Shown: piece after piece, positions 46,928 to 56,621 of the stretch | Layout: the number at the start of each line of letters is the position of its first letter | Position numbering within the stretch: position 1 is the stretch's first letter | Translations under genes and position numbers: made by a program | Assembly: GCF_000020605.1 (NCBI RefSeq) | Contig: NC_012781.1 | Location: 15,001-79,000 of the forward strand | Direction: 5' to 3' | Source: Agathobacter rectalis ATCC 33656 | Lineage (GTDB): Bacteria; Bacillota; Clostridia; Lachnospirales; Lachnospiraceae | Length of the DNA stretch: 64,000 nucleotides | The notes under the pieces: model-generated | What the model was told of the DNA's origin: nothing | The model's database searches: none | Seen by the model: only the letters and a program-made list of their open reading frames with translations

Positions 46928-47917
46928 ATGCAGTTAAAGGGACGAAACTTTTTAAAACTTATGGATTACACTCCGGAAGAGATTACTTATCTGATTGACC
47001 TCTCACAGGAGCTGAAGGAAAAGAAGAAAAAAGGCATCAGACATGATGAACTCACAGGCAAGAATATAGCGCTGATTTTTGAAAAGACCAGTACCAGAAC
47101 TCGCTGCTCTTTTGAGGTAGCGGCACATGACCTTGGAATGCATGTCACATACCTTGACCCGAGCGGTTCACAGATAGGTAAAAAGGAGAGCATCGCCGAT
47201 ACAGCGCGCGTGCTCGGCAGAATGTTTGACGGAATCGAGTACCGTGGATACGGACAGGAAATCGTGGAGGAGCTGGCTAAATACGCAGGCGTACCGGTAT
47301 GGAACGGCCTGACAAATGAGTTCCACCCGACACAGATGATAGCAGATATGCTTACAATCCGTGAGCACCTCGGCAGACTGGGGGGCGTGAAATTTGTATA
47401 CATGGGAGATGCAAGATACAACATGGGCAATTCACTCATGGTCACATGTGCAAAGCTTGGCATGGACTTCGTGGCATGCACAAACAAGAAATATTTCCCA
47501 AATGATGAGCTTGTAAAATACTGTAAGGACGTTGCAGAAACAACCGGCGCATCAATCACACTCACAGAGGATGTGGCAGAGGGCACAAAGGATGCAGATG
47601 TCATCTACACAGATGTGTGGGTATCAATGGGCGAGCCGGAAGAGGTATGGGCAGAGCGAATTAACGACTTAAAGCCATATCAGGTAAATGCAAAAGCATT
47701 TGAAAATGCAAAGGATAGCGCAATCTTTATGCACTGTCTGCCTGCATTCCATGATTTAAAGACCACAATCGGCAAGCAGGTCTATGAGAAGTTTGGACTG
47801 AGTGAGCTTGAGGTGACAGACGAGGTATTTGAGTCAGAGCGTTCAGTGGTATTTGATGAGGCAGAGAACCGTATGCACTCAATCAAGGCTATCATGCGTG
47901 CAACACTTGCGGACTAG
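46928..47917 (+). CDS. argF: Ornithine carbamoyltransferase
   Basis: This 329-aa enzyme makes citrulline from ornithine and carbamoyl phosphate in arginine synthesis. It carries the carbamoyl-phosphate loop STRTR (near 55), HPTQ (about 138) and the ornithine-side HCLPAFHD (about 270). AGGAGG lies 10 nt before ATG. No other arg genes adjoin. Two direct repeats ATTATAGCAACCTRCA (46850 and 46873) precede it and do not resemble an ArgR box. Confidence 0.95.
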   Translation: MQLKGRNFLKLMDYTPEEITYLIDLSQELKEKKKKGIRHDELTGKNIALIFEKTSTRTRCSFEVAAHDLGMHVTYLDPSGSQIGKKESIADTARVLGRMFDGIEYRGYGQEIVEELAKYAGVPVWNGLTNEFHPTQMIADMLTIREHLGRLGGVKFVYMGDARYNMGNSLMVTCAKLGMDFVACTNKKYFPNDELVKYCKDVAETTGASITLTEDVAEGTKDADVIYTDVWVSMGEPEEVWAERINDLKPYQVNAKAFENAKDSAIFMHCLPAFHDLKTTIGKQVYEKFGLSELEVTDEVFESERSVVFDEAENRMHSIKAIMRATLAD

Positions 47918-47970
47918 TACGGCAAGCAATGACCGCAACAAAAGATTGACGGAAAGCTAAGGAATAAAGT

Positions 47971-48951
47971 ATGAAGGAAGAAATACTTAGACTTCTACGC
48001 AGCGCTGACGGCTATATTTCAGGGCAGGAGCTATGCAACCGGTTCAGAGTATCGCGCACAGCCGTGTGGAAGGCCATAAACCAGCTAAAGGAAGCCGGAT
48101 ATGAGATAGAGGCACAACAGAATAAGGGCTACAGGCTCATGGCAGCGCCGGATCTGATGACAGAGGCGGAGATAAAAAGCCTCATGCACACAGACTGGGT
48201 GGCAAAGGAAGTGCTGTATTTTGATACAATAGACTCCACCAACATCAAGGCTCAGGAGCTTGCCGAAAAAGGCTATCCGAGCGGCACCTTAGTCGTAGCG
48301 GACAAGCAGGAGTCAGGCAAGGGGCGCCGCGGCCGCAGCTGGGTATCGCCGTCCGGCACAGGTATTTTCATGACACTTATGATAAAGCCTGATATCAATC
48401 CAAACAATGCATCCATGCTCACGCTTGTGGCAGCTCTTGCTGTCGCAAAGGCAATAACAAGCGTTACAGGCGAGGAAGCCCTGATAAAGTGGCCAAACGA
48501 CATTGTGGTAAACGGCAAAAAGGTGTGCGGCATACTCACAGAGATGAATGCGCAGTTTGACTACATCAACCATATTGTTGTAGGTATCGGTATCAACGTG
48601 CACAATGAGAGCTTTCCGGAGGAAATCAGTCAGATGGCGAGCTCACTCATGATAGAAGCAGGTGGCAAAAGATTTCACCGTGCGCAGATAATCGCAGAGA
48701 CCATGTCATACTTTGAGCAGTATTATGACACATTTTTAAAGACGCAGGATCTTTCAGCCCTCGTCAGGGAGTATGATGAGCTGTTGGTCAACAGGAACAA
48801 ATCAGTAAGGGTACTGGATCCGAAGGAGCCGTTTGACGGAAAAGCGATGGGCATCACGCCTAAGGGCGAGCTGATCGTGGACACATGGGAGTCGCGCAAG
48901 CTGGTTTCAAGCGGAGAAGTATCAGTGAGAGGAATATACGGATATGTCTAA
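47971..48951 (+). CDS. birA: Bifunctional biotin ligase / biotin operon repressor
   Basis: This 326-aa protein has an N-terminal winged helix (1-60; RFRVSRTAVWKAINQLKEAG), the biotinoyl-AMP-binding loop ESGKGRRGRSWVSP and the KWPNDI motif of the ligase core. A C-terminal SH3-like domain follows. It biotinylates carboxylases and, as the HTH is present, probably represses biotin genes. It leads a compact set with the next three genes. Confidence 0.95.
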   Translation: MKEEILRLLRSADGYISGQELCNRFRVSRTAVWKAINQLKEAGYEIEAQQNKGYRLMAAPDLMTEAEIKSLMHTDWVAKEVLYFDTIDSTNIKAQELAEKGYPSGTLVVADKQESGKGRRGRSWVSPSGTGIFMTLMIKPDINPNNASMLTLVAALAVAKAITSVTGEEALIKWPNDIVVNGKKVCGILTEMNAQFDYINHIVVGIGINVHNESFPEEISQMASSLMIEAGGKRFHRAQIIAETMSYFEQYYDTFLKTQDLSALVREYDELLVNRNKSVRVLDPKEPFDGKAMGITPKGELIVDTWESRKLVSSGEVSVRGIYGYV

Positions 48952-49279
48952 AGAGGTAGTACTTTGCGTGTCAAACGCATATCAGAAAAAATATTATCTG
49001 AACGAGAATTTTAACGGACTTCCACAGACTATAAGGGACGAGCTCAAAATCATGTGCGTCCTGTATACAGAGGATGTGGGAGGCATACTGGAGCTGGTGT
49101 TTGATGAGGACGGAAACCTCGATTTCAGAACATCCTGCAAGGAAAATGACTTTTTCTATGATGAGATAGGAAGCGTGCTAAAGATAAAGCAGTACCGCAA
49201 CGAGCGAAGAGAGCTGCTCGAGTCGATAGAGACGTATTATCGCATAGTATTTTTGGGAGAAGGACTCGAGGAGGAATAA
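48944..49279 (+). CDS. Uncharacterised protein (DUF6145-like)
   Basis: This 111-aa acidic, soluble alpha/beta protein begins MSKEVVLCVSNAYQKKYYLN and ends in a charged helix. From memory it resembles DUF6145, a small family next to birA/coaX in Lachnospiraceae; function unknown. It overlaps birA by 8 bp, and the ribosome-binding site of coaX lies in its last codons, so the three are co-translated. Confidence 0.7.
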   Translation: MSKEVVLCVSNAYQKKYYLNENFNGLPQTIRDELKIMCVLYTEDVGGILELVFDEDGNLDFRTSCKENDFFYDEIGSVLKIKQYRNERRELLESIETYYRIVFLGEGLEEE

Positions 49280-49282
49280 CAG

Positions 49283-50065
49283 ATGATTTTAGCACTGGAC
49301 GTAGGAAATACAAACATAACATGCGGCGTGTTTGATGGTGACAGGATAAAAGCAAGCTTTAGAATTACAACTAAAATGCCACGTACATCAGATGAATATG
49401 GCATGCTTCTGAGCACTCTGCTTGAAAGAAATCAGGTAGGCATGGACGACATACATGATGCAATCATCTGCTCCGTTGTACCGAATATCATGCATTCACT
49501 GCAGAATGGCCTAATAAAATACTTCAATATCAGGCCGATAATCGTGGAGGCGGGCATCAAAACAGGCATCCGTATCGCCACACCAAATCCGCAGCAAATT
49601 GGCGCAGACCGTATAGTAGACGCCGTAGCTGCATATGAATTATATGGAGGACCTGTTTTGGTCATAGATTTTGGCACAGCAACCACCTACGATATGGTCG
49701 ATGAAAACGGTACCTTCATGGGAGGAATCACAGCACCGGGCATACGTATCTCAGCCAAGGCACTCTGGGAGGATGCGGCAAAGCTTCCTGAGATAGAGAT
49801 TAAAAAGCCTGATAATATCCTCGGAAAGGACACCATCACCAGCATGCAGGCGGGACTTGTGTATGGACAGATAGGACAGACAGAGTACATCATCAACAAG
49901 GTAAAGGAAGAAACAGGCATGTACGATGCAAAGGTTGTAGTGACCGGCGGACTCGGCAGAATAATATCCAATGAGACAGAAAACGTGGATGTATACGATC
50001 CGGATCTGACATTAAAGGGCATAAACCTCGTGTATCGCAAGCAGAACCGCAAGGGAGTGAAGTAA
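49283..50065 (+). CDS. coaX: Type III pantothenate kinase
   Basis: This 260-aa ASKHA-fold kinase performs the first step of coenzyme A synthesis. It has the N-terminal phosphate loop [14 protein letters not shown], the GADR motif ([14 protein letters not shown]) and the [10 protein letters not shown] loop with the catalytic region. GGAGG lies before ATG, three bases after the previous stop. Type III enzymes are the common form in clostridia. Confidence 0.95.
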   Translation: MILALDVGNTNITCGVFDGDRIKASFRITTKMPRTSDEYGMLLSTLLERNQVGMDDIHDAIICSVVPNIMHSLQNGLIKYFNIRPIIVEAGIKTGIRIATPNPQQIGADRIVDAVAAYELYGGPVLVIDFGTATTYDMVDENGTFMGGITAPGIRISAKALWEDAAKLPEIEIKKPDNILGKDTITSMQAGLVYGQIGQTEYIINKVKEETGMYDAKVVVTGGLGRIISNETENVDVYDPDLTLKGINLVYRKQNRKGVK

Positions 50066-50069
50066 TAGT

Positions 50070-51041
50070 ATGGATATTCATCAGATACGAAAGCTTCAGA
50101 TAGGAAGTGTGACACTCCCAAACAACCTGATACTGGGACCTATGGCAGGCGTGACAGACCTGCCATTTCGCTTATTGTGCAAGGAGCAGGGAGCCGGGCT
50201 TTTATGTATGGAAATGGTCAGCGCCAAGGCAATTTTGTACAAAAACAAAAATACAGAGTCGCTTCTTTCAATAGATGAAAGAGAAAAGCCTGTTTCACTC
50301 CAGATGTTTGGCTCAGACCCGCAGATAATGGCTCAGATAGCAAAGCAGATAGAGGAAAGACCGTTTGACATACTGGATATCAACATGGGTTGTCCGGTGC
50401 CCAAAATCGTAAACAACGGTGAGGGCTCAGCACTCATGAAAAATCCGCTTCTTGCAGGTCAGATTATAGAGAGCATAGTAAAAGCGATAGATAAGCCGGT
50501 CACCGTAAAAATACGAAAGGGCTTCGATGATGAGCATGTCAACGCAGTAGAGCTGGCACATGTGGCTGAAGAAAGCGGCGCAAGCGCAGTCGCAGTGCAT
50601 GGCAGGACCAGAGAGCAGTACTACTCCGGTAAAGCCGACTGGGACATCATAAGGCAGGTAAAAGAGGCTGTCTCAATACCGGTCATAGGAAACGGAGACC
50701 TGCTTAGCGCAGAAGATGTCATAAAAATGCAGGAGCAGACAGGCTGCGACGGCTTTATGATAGCCAGGGGAGCGCAGGGCAATCCATGGATTTTCTCACA
50801 GATACTGCATTACTTTGAGACCGGCGAGCATCAGGAAAAGCCATCCTTTGAGGAAGTACGCCGGATGATACTGCGCCATGCACGCATGATGATAGAGTTC
50901 AAGGGCGAGTACACGGGAATACACGAGATGAGAAAGCACACAGCGTGGTATACGGCAGGATATCCGCATTCATCAAGGCTGCGCGCGGCGGTGAATACGG
51001 TGGAGAGCTTAGAACAGCTTGAGGAGCTTTTGTATAAGTAG
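50070..51041 (+). CDS. dusB: tRNA-dihydrouridine synthase (DusB type)
   Basis: This 323-aa flavin enzyme reduces uridines in tRNA D-loops. It shows the TIM-barrel start GPMAGVTDLPFR, the catalytic Cys in NMGCPVPKI, the VKIRKGFDDEH loop and the HGRTREQYYSGKADW segment, followed by a helical tRNA-binding domain. It lies 4 bp after coaX. Confidence 0.94.
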   Translation: MDIHQIRKLQIGSVTLPNNLILGPMAGVTDLPFRLLCKEQGAGLLCMEMVSAKAILYKNKNTESLLSIDEREKPVSLQMFGSDPQIMAQIAKQIEERPFDILDINMGCPVPKIVNNGEGSALMKNPLLAGQIIESIVKAIDKPVTVKIRKGFDDEHVNAVELAHVAEESGASAVAVHGRTREQYYSGKADWDIIRQVKEAVSIPVIGNGDLLSAEDVIKMQEQTGCDGFMIARGAQGNPWIFSQILHYFETGEHQEKPSFEEVRRMILRHARMMIEFKGEYTGIHEMRKHTAWYTAGYPHSSRLRAAVNTVESLEQLEELLYK

Positions 51042-51070
51042 AAGATTCGAAATTGAAATCGGCCAAATCC

Positions 51071-51099
51071 TTGACAGCGTGGGGATTTTCAATTATAAT
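51071..51099 (+). promoter_or_regulatory. Consensus promoter before the structured RNA and greA
   Basis: TTGACA (51071-51076), a 17-bp spacer and TATAAT (51094-51099) give a perfect sigma-A match. The predicted start is near 51106, about 300 nt ahead of greA. Confidence 0.85.
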
Positions 51100-51106
51100 A
51101 CACGCG

Positions 51107-51360
51107 TTAAAATAGGCTTTACGATTTAATAAAACAAACTTCCCACATTTAGGGTATCGTGGTTACCGGCGTAGCATACAGTTTATTCCTCAGAAAAATA
51201 TGAAGTTAGCCACGGGAACGAATCGCGGATAGAGGGTTTTTCTTTGCTGCGGGGTTTCCGTTGCCGAGGGTTATGGAAACCCGTGGCAGTTCATATTTTT
51301 CTTCGGAATATACTGTATACTTTCCGGTAAATTAAGTCTTTGAAGTGGGAAGTTTCATTT
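51107..51360 (+). ncRNA. Long rod-shaped structured RNA upstream of greA, class unknown
   Basis: Nested complementary segments close on each other in order: 136-146 with 345-355 (11 bp), 163-169 with 324-330 (7 bp), 176-182 with 312-318 (7 bp), 184-189 with 305-310 (6 bp), 194-204 with 290-300 (11 bp) and 209-216 with 280-287 (8 bp), all plus 51000. Nearly 50 base pairs thus form an extended rod with a large 16/14-nt internal loop near the base. The terminal 217-279 part can fold further. It may be a free RNA (6S-like outline) or the leader of greA-lysS. I cannot assign it to a family. Confidence 0.7.
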
Positions 51361-51413
51361 TAGCAAATCAACATAATAAAATAAAAGAAAAGGAAGATAG
51401 AAGGGTAAGAATC

Positions 51414-51902
51414 ATGGATAACAAGAAAAATATTCTGACATATGCAGGTCTTAAGAAGCTCGAGGATGAGCTTGAGCAGTTAAAGGTTGTTAAGCGTAAA
51501 GAGGTTTCCCAGAAGATCAAGGAGGCTCGTGAGCAGGGTGATTTATCTGAGAATGCTGAGTATGATGCAGCTAAGGATGAGCAGCGCGATATCGAGGCTC
51601 GTATTGAGGAAATCGAGAAAATCCTTAAGAATGCAGAGGTTGTTGTTGAGGAGGAGGTTGACCTTGACAAGATTTCTATCGGATGTAAGATCCGCATCTT
51701 AGATTGTGAGTTTGATGAGGAGCTTGAGTACAAAATTGTTGGTTCAACAGAGGCAAACAGCTTAAAGGGCAAGATTTCAAACGAGTCACCTGTAGGTAAA
51801 GCTCTTCTTGGAAAGAAAGTCGGAGATACTGTAACTGTTGAGACTCAGGTAGGAGAGCTCACATACAAGGTACTCGAGATCCAGAGAGCAGAAGAGAACT
51901 AA
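51414..51902 (+). CDS. greA: Transcription elongation factor GreA
   Basis: This 162-aa factor stimulates transcript cleavage by backtracked RNA polymerase. An N-terminal coiled coil carries the acidic tip ([13 protein letters not shown]), and the C-terminal FKBP-like domain has [19 protein letters not shown] 51414 gives the canonical length. In-frame codons upstream belong to the RNA element and are not coding. It is followed by lysS after 12 bp. Confidence 0.94.
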   Translation: MDNKKNILTYAGLKKLEDELEQLKVVKRKEVSQKIKEAREQGDLSENAEYDAAKDEQRDIEARIEEIEKILKNAEVVVEEEVDLDKISIGCKIRILDCEFDEELEYKIVGSTEANSLKGKISNESPVGKALLGKKVGDTVTVETQVGELTYKVLEIQRAEEN

Positions 51903-51914
51903 AAGAGGTAAAAA

Positions 51915-53528
51915 ATGGCAAATCAGAATAATAACAAGGGTGGACAGCAGCAGGACGTAAACCAGCTCCTTAAGGTCCGCCGTGAAAAATTACAGAATTT
52001 ACAGGAAGCAGGAAAGGATCCCTTCCAGATTACAAAGTACAATGTCACTCATCACAGCAGCGATGTAAAGGAGCTTTACAATGCGCATGAGGCTGAGATT
52101 CTCGGTGACAGAAAGGCTCCGGATGTTGAGGGCTTGGATGACGCTGCAAAGCGAGAGGTAATCAACAATGATTACAACGAGAGAAGAGAAATCATGGATG
52201 CAAAGCCAATCGAGGTAAGCATTGCCGGACGTATGATGTTCAAGCGTGTCATGGGTAAGGCTTCTTTCTGCAATATTCAGGACTTAAAGGGCAATATCCA
52301 GGTATATGTGGCAAGGGACAATGTCGGAGAAGACTCATACGCAGACTTCAAGAAATCAGACATCGGTGATATCTACGGTGTAAAGGGCTTCGCTTTCAGA
52401 ACAAAGACAGGCGAAATCTCAATCCATGCAGAGGAGATAACACTCCTTTCAAAATCACTCCAGATACTCCCGGAGAAGTTCCATGGACTGACAGACACAG
52501 ACACCAGATATCGTCAGAGATATGTAGACCTTATCATGAATCAGGAGAGCAAAGAGGTATTTATCAAGCGCTCACAGATACTCAAGGAAATCCGTAACTT
52601 CCTTGCAGGCCGTGATTTCATGGAGGTTGAGACACCTATGCTTGTTTCAAACGCAGGTGGTGCCGCAGCAAGACCATTCGAGACACACTACAACGCATTG
52701 AACGAGGATGTAAAGCTTCGTATTTCCCTTGAGCTTTACTTAAAGAGACTCATCGTCGGAGGACTTGAGCGAGTATACGAGATCGGACGAGTTTTCCGTA
52801 ACGAGGGCGTAGATACACGTCACAACCCTGAGTTCACACTTATGGAACTTTATCAGGCATACACAGACTACGAGGGCATGATGGAGCTGACAGAGTCAAT
52901 GTTCCGTTACCTCGCTGAGAAGGTATGCGGTTCGACAAAAATCTCATACAACGGCGTGGAAATCGACCTTGGAAAGCCATTCGCAAGAATGACAATGATA
53001 GACGCAATCAAGAAATACGCAGGCGTAGACTTCGACCAGGTACCTGATGATGCAGCCGCAAAGAAGCTTGCAGACGAGCATCATATCGAGTATGAGGAGC
53101 GTCACAAGAAGGGTGACATCGTAAACCTTTTCTTCGAGGAGTACTGTGAGAAAGAGCTTATCCAGCCAACATTCATCATGGATCACCCAATTGAGATATC
53201 ACCTCTCACAAAGAAGAAACCAAGCGATCCTACAAAGGTAGAGCGTTTTGAGCTGTTCTGTAATACATGGGAGATGTGTAACGCATACTCAGAGCTCAAC
53301 GACCCAATCGACCAGCGTGAGCGTTTCGCAGCACAGGATGCCAACGCAGCAGCAGGCGATGACGAGGCAGAGCACACAGATGAGGACTTCCTCAATGCAC
53401 TTGAAATCGGTATGCCGCCAACAGGTGGAATCGGATACGGAATCGATCGTCTTGTAATGCTTTTGACAGATAGCCAGGCAATTAGGGACGTATTACTGTT
53501 CCCGACAATGAAGAGCTTGGATAAATAA
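51915..53528 (+). CDS. lysS: Lysyl-tRNA synthetase, class II
   Basis: This 537-aa enzyme has an OB-fold anticodon-binding domain (about 100-195) and a class II catalytic core. Motif 1 (FMEVETPML), motif 2 (FRNEGVDTRHNPEFT) and motif 3 (GIGYGIDRLVML) are visible. An N-terminal extension rich in Asn/Gln and about 40 extra residues before the OB fold make it longer than the usual 490-500. It probably shares the greA transcript and ends before a strong terminator. Confidence 0.95.
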   Translation: MANQNNNKGGQQQDVNQLLKVRREKLQNLQEAGKDPFQITKYNVTHHSSDVKELYNAHEAEILGDRKAPDVEGLDDAAKREVINNDYNERREIMDAKPIEVSIAGRMMFKRVMGKASFCNIQDLKGNIQVYVARDNVGEDSYADFKKSDIGDIYGVKGFAFRTKTGEISIHAEEITLLSKSLQILPEKFHGLTDTDTRYRQRYVDLIMNQESKEVFIKRSQILKEIRNFLAGRDFMEVETPMLVSNAGGAAARPFETHYNALNEDVKLRISLELYLKRLIVGGLERVYEIGRVFRNEGVDTRHNPEFTLMELYQAYTDYEGMMELTESMFRYLAEKVCGSTKISYNGVEIDLGKPFARMTMIDAIKKYAGVDFDQVPDDAAAKKLADEHHIEYEERHKKGDIVNLFFEEYCEKELIQPTFIMDHPIEISPLTKKKPSDPTKVERFELFCNTWEMCNAYSELNDPIDQRERFAAQDANAAAGDDEAEHTDEDFLNALEIGMPPTGGIGYGIDRLVMLLTDSQAIRDVLLFPTMKSLDK

Positions 53529-53668
53529 ACCTAGTGTTTATGCGGGTTTGAGGCATTTGAGTACGTCAAAGGACGCATTAAAAGACGTATTTTGGCATAG
53601 TCATTTACATCAGTATGAAAGAGTACACAATCTGAAAAGAATAAGATTCAATCGAATATGAACTGCTA

Positions 53669-53714
53669 AGAGGACATTTTCTAAAGAAATTTAGAAGATG
53701 TCCTCTTTTTTGCG
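53669..53714 (+). terminator. Terminator of greA-lysS
   Basis: AGAGGACAT pairs with ATGTCCTCT, with an additional TTCTAAA/TTTAGAA inner stem, followed by TTTTT. Confidence 0.85.
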
Positions 53715-53767
53715 TTATGGAGAAAATACGTCATTTGTTATGAAGTCAAAGTGAAAGGAGCACAGCA

Positions 53768-54037
53768 ATGAATGAATCAAAGAACTCTGAGTTTGTGGCA
53801 CTCTTGAAGCAGGCAAATACAGACAGTTCAAAGATGGCGGAGGTTATCGGGGTATCAGAGGCACAGCTTCGGTTCGTAACTAATACCGCCTCTGGAATGG
53901 GACTTATTAAGTGTGGTTCGGTAGTAATTCCCTTTGATAATCAGATCAGCAAGGATACGGATTTGTACAGGCTGTATAATACCAACATTCATGAGAAGAT
54001 TGCGGAACAGAAGAAAAAAGAAGCAATGCTGCAGTGA
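53768..54037 (+). pseudogene. C-terminal remnant of a VirB4/TraE-type conjugation ATPase
   Basis: The 89 residues match the tail of ICE VirB4-like ATPases: NSEFVALLKQANTDSSKMAEV, then ISxxQxxYITN-like VSEAQLRFVTN, then GMGLIKCGSVVIPFDN and a closing LYRLYNT segment. A full protein would be some 800 residues with Walker motifs, all absent here. An AAAGGAG site before ATG 53768 means the stub could still be translated. It marks the left part of the element as deleted. Confidence 0.75.
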
Positions 54038-54228
54038 TAACAGATGAATTTTTATAGAATCTATAGTATAATCAAGAGGTCGGATGAATGTCCGACCTTG
54101 ATGATAATAAATTAGATATTCCCTATTTTTAAGAAGAAAGCATATAAGATTCGATATGAAAAATAAATAAGGAAGCAGTTCTAAAATGTATCATTTGTAC
54201 CGGAGAACATGTGGCTGGATTTTAAGAT

Positions 54229-54336
54229 ATGCTTATCGTACACTTTGACGAGAATATGTTGATTGGGGATGCAGCGGACCTGGATGCATTTATGGAAATG
54301 TATGGTGTGGAAGCAATTTCCAAGGAATATTTGTAA
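54229..54336 (+). other. Short ORF fragment, unrecognised
   Basis: A 35-codon frame (MLIVHFDENMLIGDAADLD...) reads like the end of a longer protein, with amphipathic protein-like composition but no ribosome-binding site. It is probably debris of the element. The rest of 54038-54628 holds a long imperfect inverted repeat at 54376-54435 and no gene I can support. Confidence 0.3.
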
Positions 54337-54375
54337 TTATTAGGGAAAAGAAAATTCTTTAGGTTACAATCGATG

Positions 54376-54435
54376 ATGGGGTAAACGAAAAAGCAGTTTT
54401 GACATTGCAGAGAACTGCCCCTTCGTTTACACCAT
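54376..54435. repeat. Long imperfect inverted repeat near the IS91-type element
   Basis: Paired arms are ATGG/CCAT, GTAAACGAA/TTCGTTTAC and GCAGTT/AACTGC, together 19 bp around a 14-nt loop. No T-run follows on either strand, so it is not a clear terminator. It could be an element end or a target-site feature. Confidence 0.5.
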
Positions 54436-54628
54436 TTTCGATTTGACCTAATTGAACAAAGTGAGCGTCCGGGTAGCCGCAACCTATGGACTTTCAATTC
54501 TTTGTTCCTGTCCATGATTATATATGATTCTCGGTATGAAAGCTACAACATTTTATAAAAAACAGGCAAATGGGCATGACGATAAAACCTCAGAAACTGA
54601 GGCTTTTGAAAGTATTAGATGTTGCTCT

Positions 54629-55780
54629 TTAGCAGCGCAGTGGCATTCTCATCTGTGGCTTTCCGAGATGCCCACCACATGCCTTACACACACAAACTTT
54701 GATGCCATAAAGATGTTCCAATATTTCAGGCATTTCCATGTCACGAAGCTTTGAAAGATACTTCTTACATCCAAGTAAATTTCTGCAAAGGGTGAGCTTC
54801 TGGCTTTTAGTACGGGAACATAGCAGTCCGTAGTGCCTGATGCGGACAAAATGCCGTGGTGGTACATGCATGAGAAACCGCCGGACAAACTCTACACCCG
54901 AAATAGTCAGTTCCTTCCACTGTCCCTCATTACGGTAATCCTTTACCAAGAATGTAACGGTATCATCATCCATACGGACGATGCGGTGATTGCTGACGGC
55001 AATGCGATGAGTATACTTACCAAGGTATTTAATTACTGTTTGAGCACCATTGAATGTCTTTTTACAATGAGGAATCCAGTCCATACCATAACAGGAATCT
55101 AAAAGCTCCTTGAACGTATAATGGTTGCGGAATTTTTCTGCAGTACCCTGAAATACCAGCTTATCCTCTTCCCACAGCCTCTTTAGTTCCTCCAGATATT
55201 TTCCGCGGAACATTTTGGAGATGACCCGGATGGGAAGAAAGAAATTTTCACCATTGTCCTTCCACTGGTTGTTGGAAGCCAGTCCTCCCCCCAGCAGGAT
55301 GGTATGAATGTGGGGATGAAAGTTCATTTCAGAACCCCATGTATGTAAAATGCAGATGTATCCCACCTTTGCGCCGAGATGTTTTGGGTCGGCAGTCAGT
55401 TCGCTGATTGTGGAAGAAGCTGCATGGTATAAGGCATCATAAAGAAGTCTCTGGTTGCTGTAAATGACAGGGTTTAAAATATCAGGAACCGTAAAAACCA
55501 GATGGAAATAAGGAGCATCAAGGACATCCTCTCTGCGTGCATCCATCCACATTTCTTTCGGAACAGCCTGACACATTGGGCAGCAACGGTTACGGCAGGA
55601 ATTGTAATGAATCTGTACGAAGCCACAATCCTCACATACACATACATTTGCACCATAGGCACCGGTCTTGCAGTTCATGATGTTATGTGCAACCTTTGCC
55701 TGTACAGGGGAAGGTGAATATTGATCAAGGTATGCCGGATAAAAACGATGAAAAATATCCTGTACTGTGGGCTTATCCAT
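54629..55780 (-). CDS. IS91-family Y2 (HUH) transposase
   Basis: This 383-aa protein has an N-terminal zinc-ribbon region (CVCEDCGFVQIHYNSCRNRCCPMC), the HUH-type metal motif HPHIHT near the middle and a catalytic two-tyrosine segment (KYLGKYTHR). A second Cys cluster is at the C-terminus (CVCKACGGH). It would mobilise the element by single-strand rolling-circle transfer. ATG 55780 lies inside the last codons of the recombinase (8-bp overlap), indicating coupling; longer in-frame extensions run through the recombinase and are not used. It appears intact. Confidence 0.9.
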   Translation of the reverse strand: MDKPTVQDIFHRFYPAYLDQYSPSPVQAKVAHNIMNCKTGAYGANVCVCEDCGFVQIHYNSCRNRCCPMCQAVPKEMWMDARREDVLDAPYFHLVFTVPDILNPVIYSNQRLLYDALYHAASSTISELTADPKHLGAKVGYICILHTWGSEMNFHPHIHTILLGGGLASNNQWKDNGENFFLPIRVISKMFRGKYLEELKRLWEEDKLVFQGTAEKFRNHYTFKELLDSCYGMDWIPHCKKTFNGAQTVIKYLGKYTHRIAVSNHRIVRMDDDTVTFLVKDYRNEGQWKELTISGVEFVRRFLMHVPPRHFVRIRHYGLLCSRTKSQKLTLCRNLLGCKKYLSKLRDMEMPEILEHLYGIKVCVCKACGGHLGKPQMRMPLRC

Positions 55781-56621
55781 TGGCTGTACCATCCTTTCTG
55801 TCAAAAGGACTGCGGATGCCCATAATGGATTTGTTGCTGACATGAAGATAAACTTCTGTGGATTTCGGATCGCGGTGTCCAAGCAATGCCTGAATATTCC
55901 GCTGTTCCACTCCCTGCTCCATAAGGTGGGTGGCAAAACTGTGACGGAGGCAGTGAGGAGTAACACCGGATAACCCGGCAGCCGATGCAGAACGTCGGAT
56001 AACCTGTTCCAGTGTACTTACGGTAAGATACTGCCCTGTAAACTGATTCGGAAACAGAATGCCCTTTGGTCTGCCTTTCCGGAACCAGTATTCCGTAAGA
56101 AGTGCAAGGTTTCTTTCAGACAGAATGGTATAACGGTCCATCCGGTTCTTGGTATCCCGGACATGAATCTGCATGTTTGTGCGGGAAATATCATCATAAT
56201 GAAGATGAATCACTTCCGAGACACGCATTCCGGAAGAATACATTGTGGCGAACATGGCTTTATATTTCAGGTCATCCGTAGCATCAAGAAGCCGGTCAAT
56301 TTCATCAGTAGAAAGTACGGTTGGGAGTTTGTGCTCTATTATCATGCGTGGAACAGTGATATCATCCCACAGAACGTGAAGTACATTCCGATAGAAAAAA
56401 CGGATGGCTGAATTATAAAGGTTGAGGGTGGTCGCTTTCAGACCATTGTCCTTCTTGGCAAGAAGAAAGTCCCTGACATCCTGACAGGTAAGCTCTTCCG
56501 GGTGCTTTTCCATGTAATTAAGGAAATAAGAAACATAGTTTTTGTAGCAGTTAATGGAACGCTCTTTAAGGTTACGGATTTTTCCAGCTTCCTCAAGCTG
56601 TAGTAAATATTTTTCGTACAT
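55773..56621 (-). CDS. Tyrosine recombinase associated with the IS91-type element
   Basis: This 282-aa XerC/D-like protein has an N-terminal SAM-like domain (1-95) and a catalytic domain. The latter has Arg in SSGMRVSEV, HCLRHSFATH (H-x-x-R), GHRD and the nucleophile Tyr in EVYLHVS. It is encoded directly before the transposase. The ribosome-binding site GGAGG lies in one arm of an 11-bp hairpin (56629-56675), which could block translation from outside transcripts. Confidence 0.9.
   Translation of the reverse strand: MYEKYLLQLEEAGKIRNLKERSINCYKNYVSYFLNYMEKHPEELTCQDVRDFLLAKKDNGLKATTLNLYNSAIRFFYRNVLHVLWDDITVPRMIIEHKLPTVLSTDEIDRLLDATDDLKYKAMFATMYSSGMRVSEVIHLHYDDISRTNMQIHVRDTKNRMDRYTILSERNLALLTEYWFRKGRPKGILFPNQFTGQYLTVSTLEQVIRRSASAAGLSGVTPHCLRHSFATHLMEQGVEQRNIQALLGHRDPKSTEVYLHVSNKSIMGIRSPFDRKDGTANG

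Noticed and set aside
46987-47604. 205-codon ORF antisense to argF
   Set aside because: A shadow of a well-conserved gene, rich in Ser and Cys as expected for antisense frames, with no ribosome-binding site.
51042-51413. T-box or tmRNA/SRP RNA as an explanation for the structured RNA
   Set aside because: No T-box AGGGUGGNACCGCG sequence, no tRNA-like ends and no SRP GGAA-tetraloop helix could be found.
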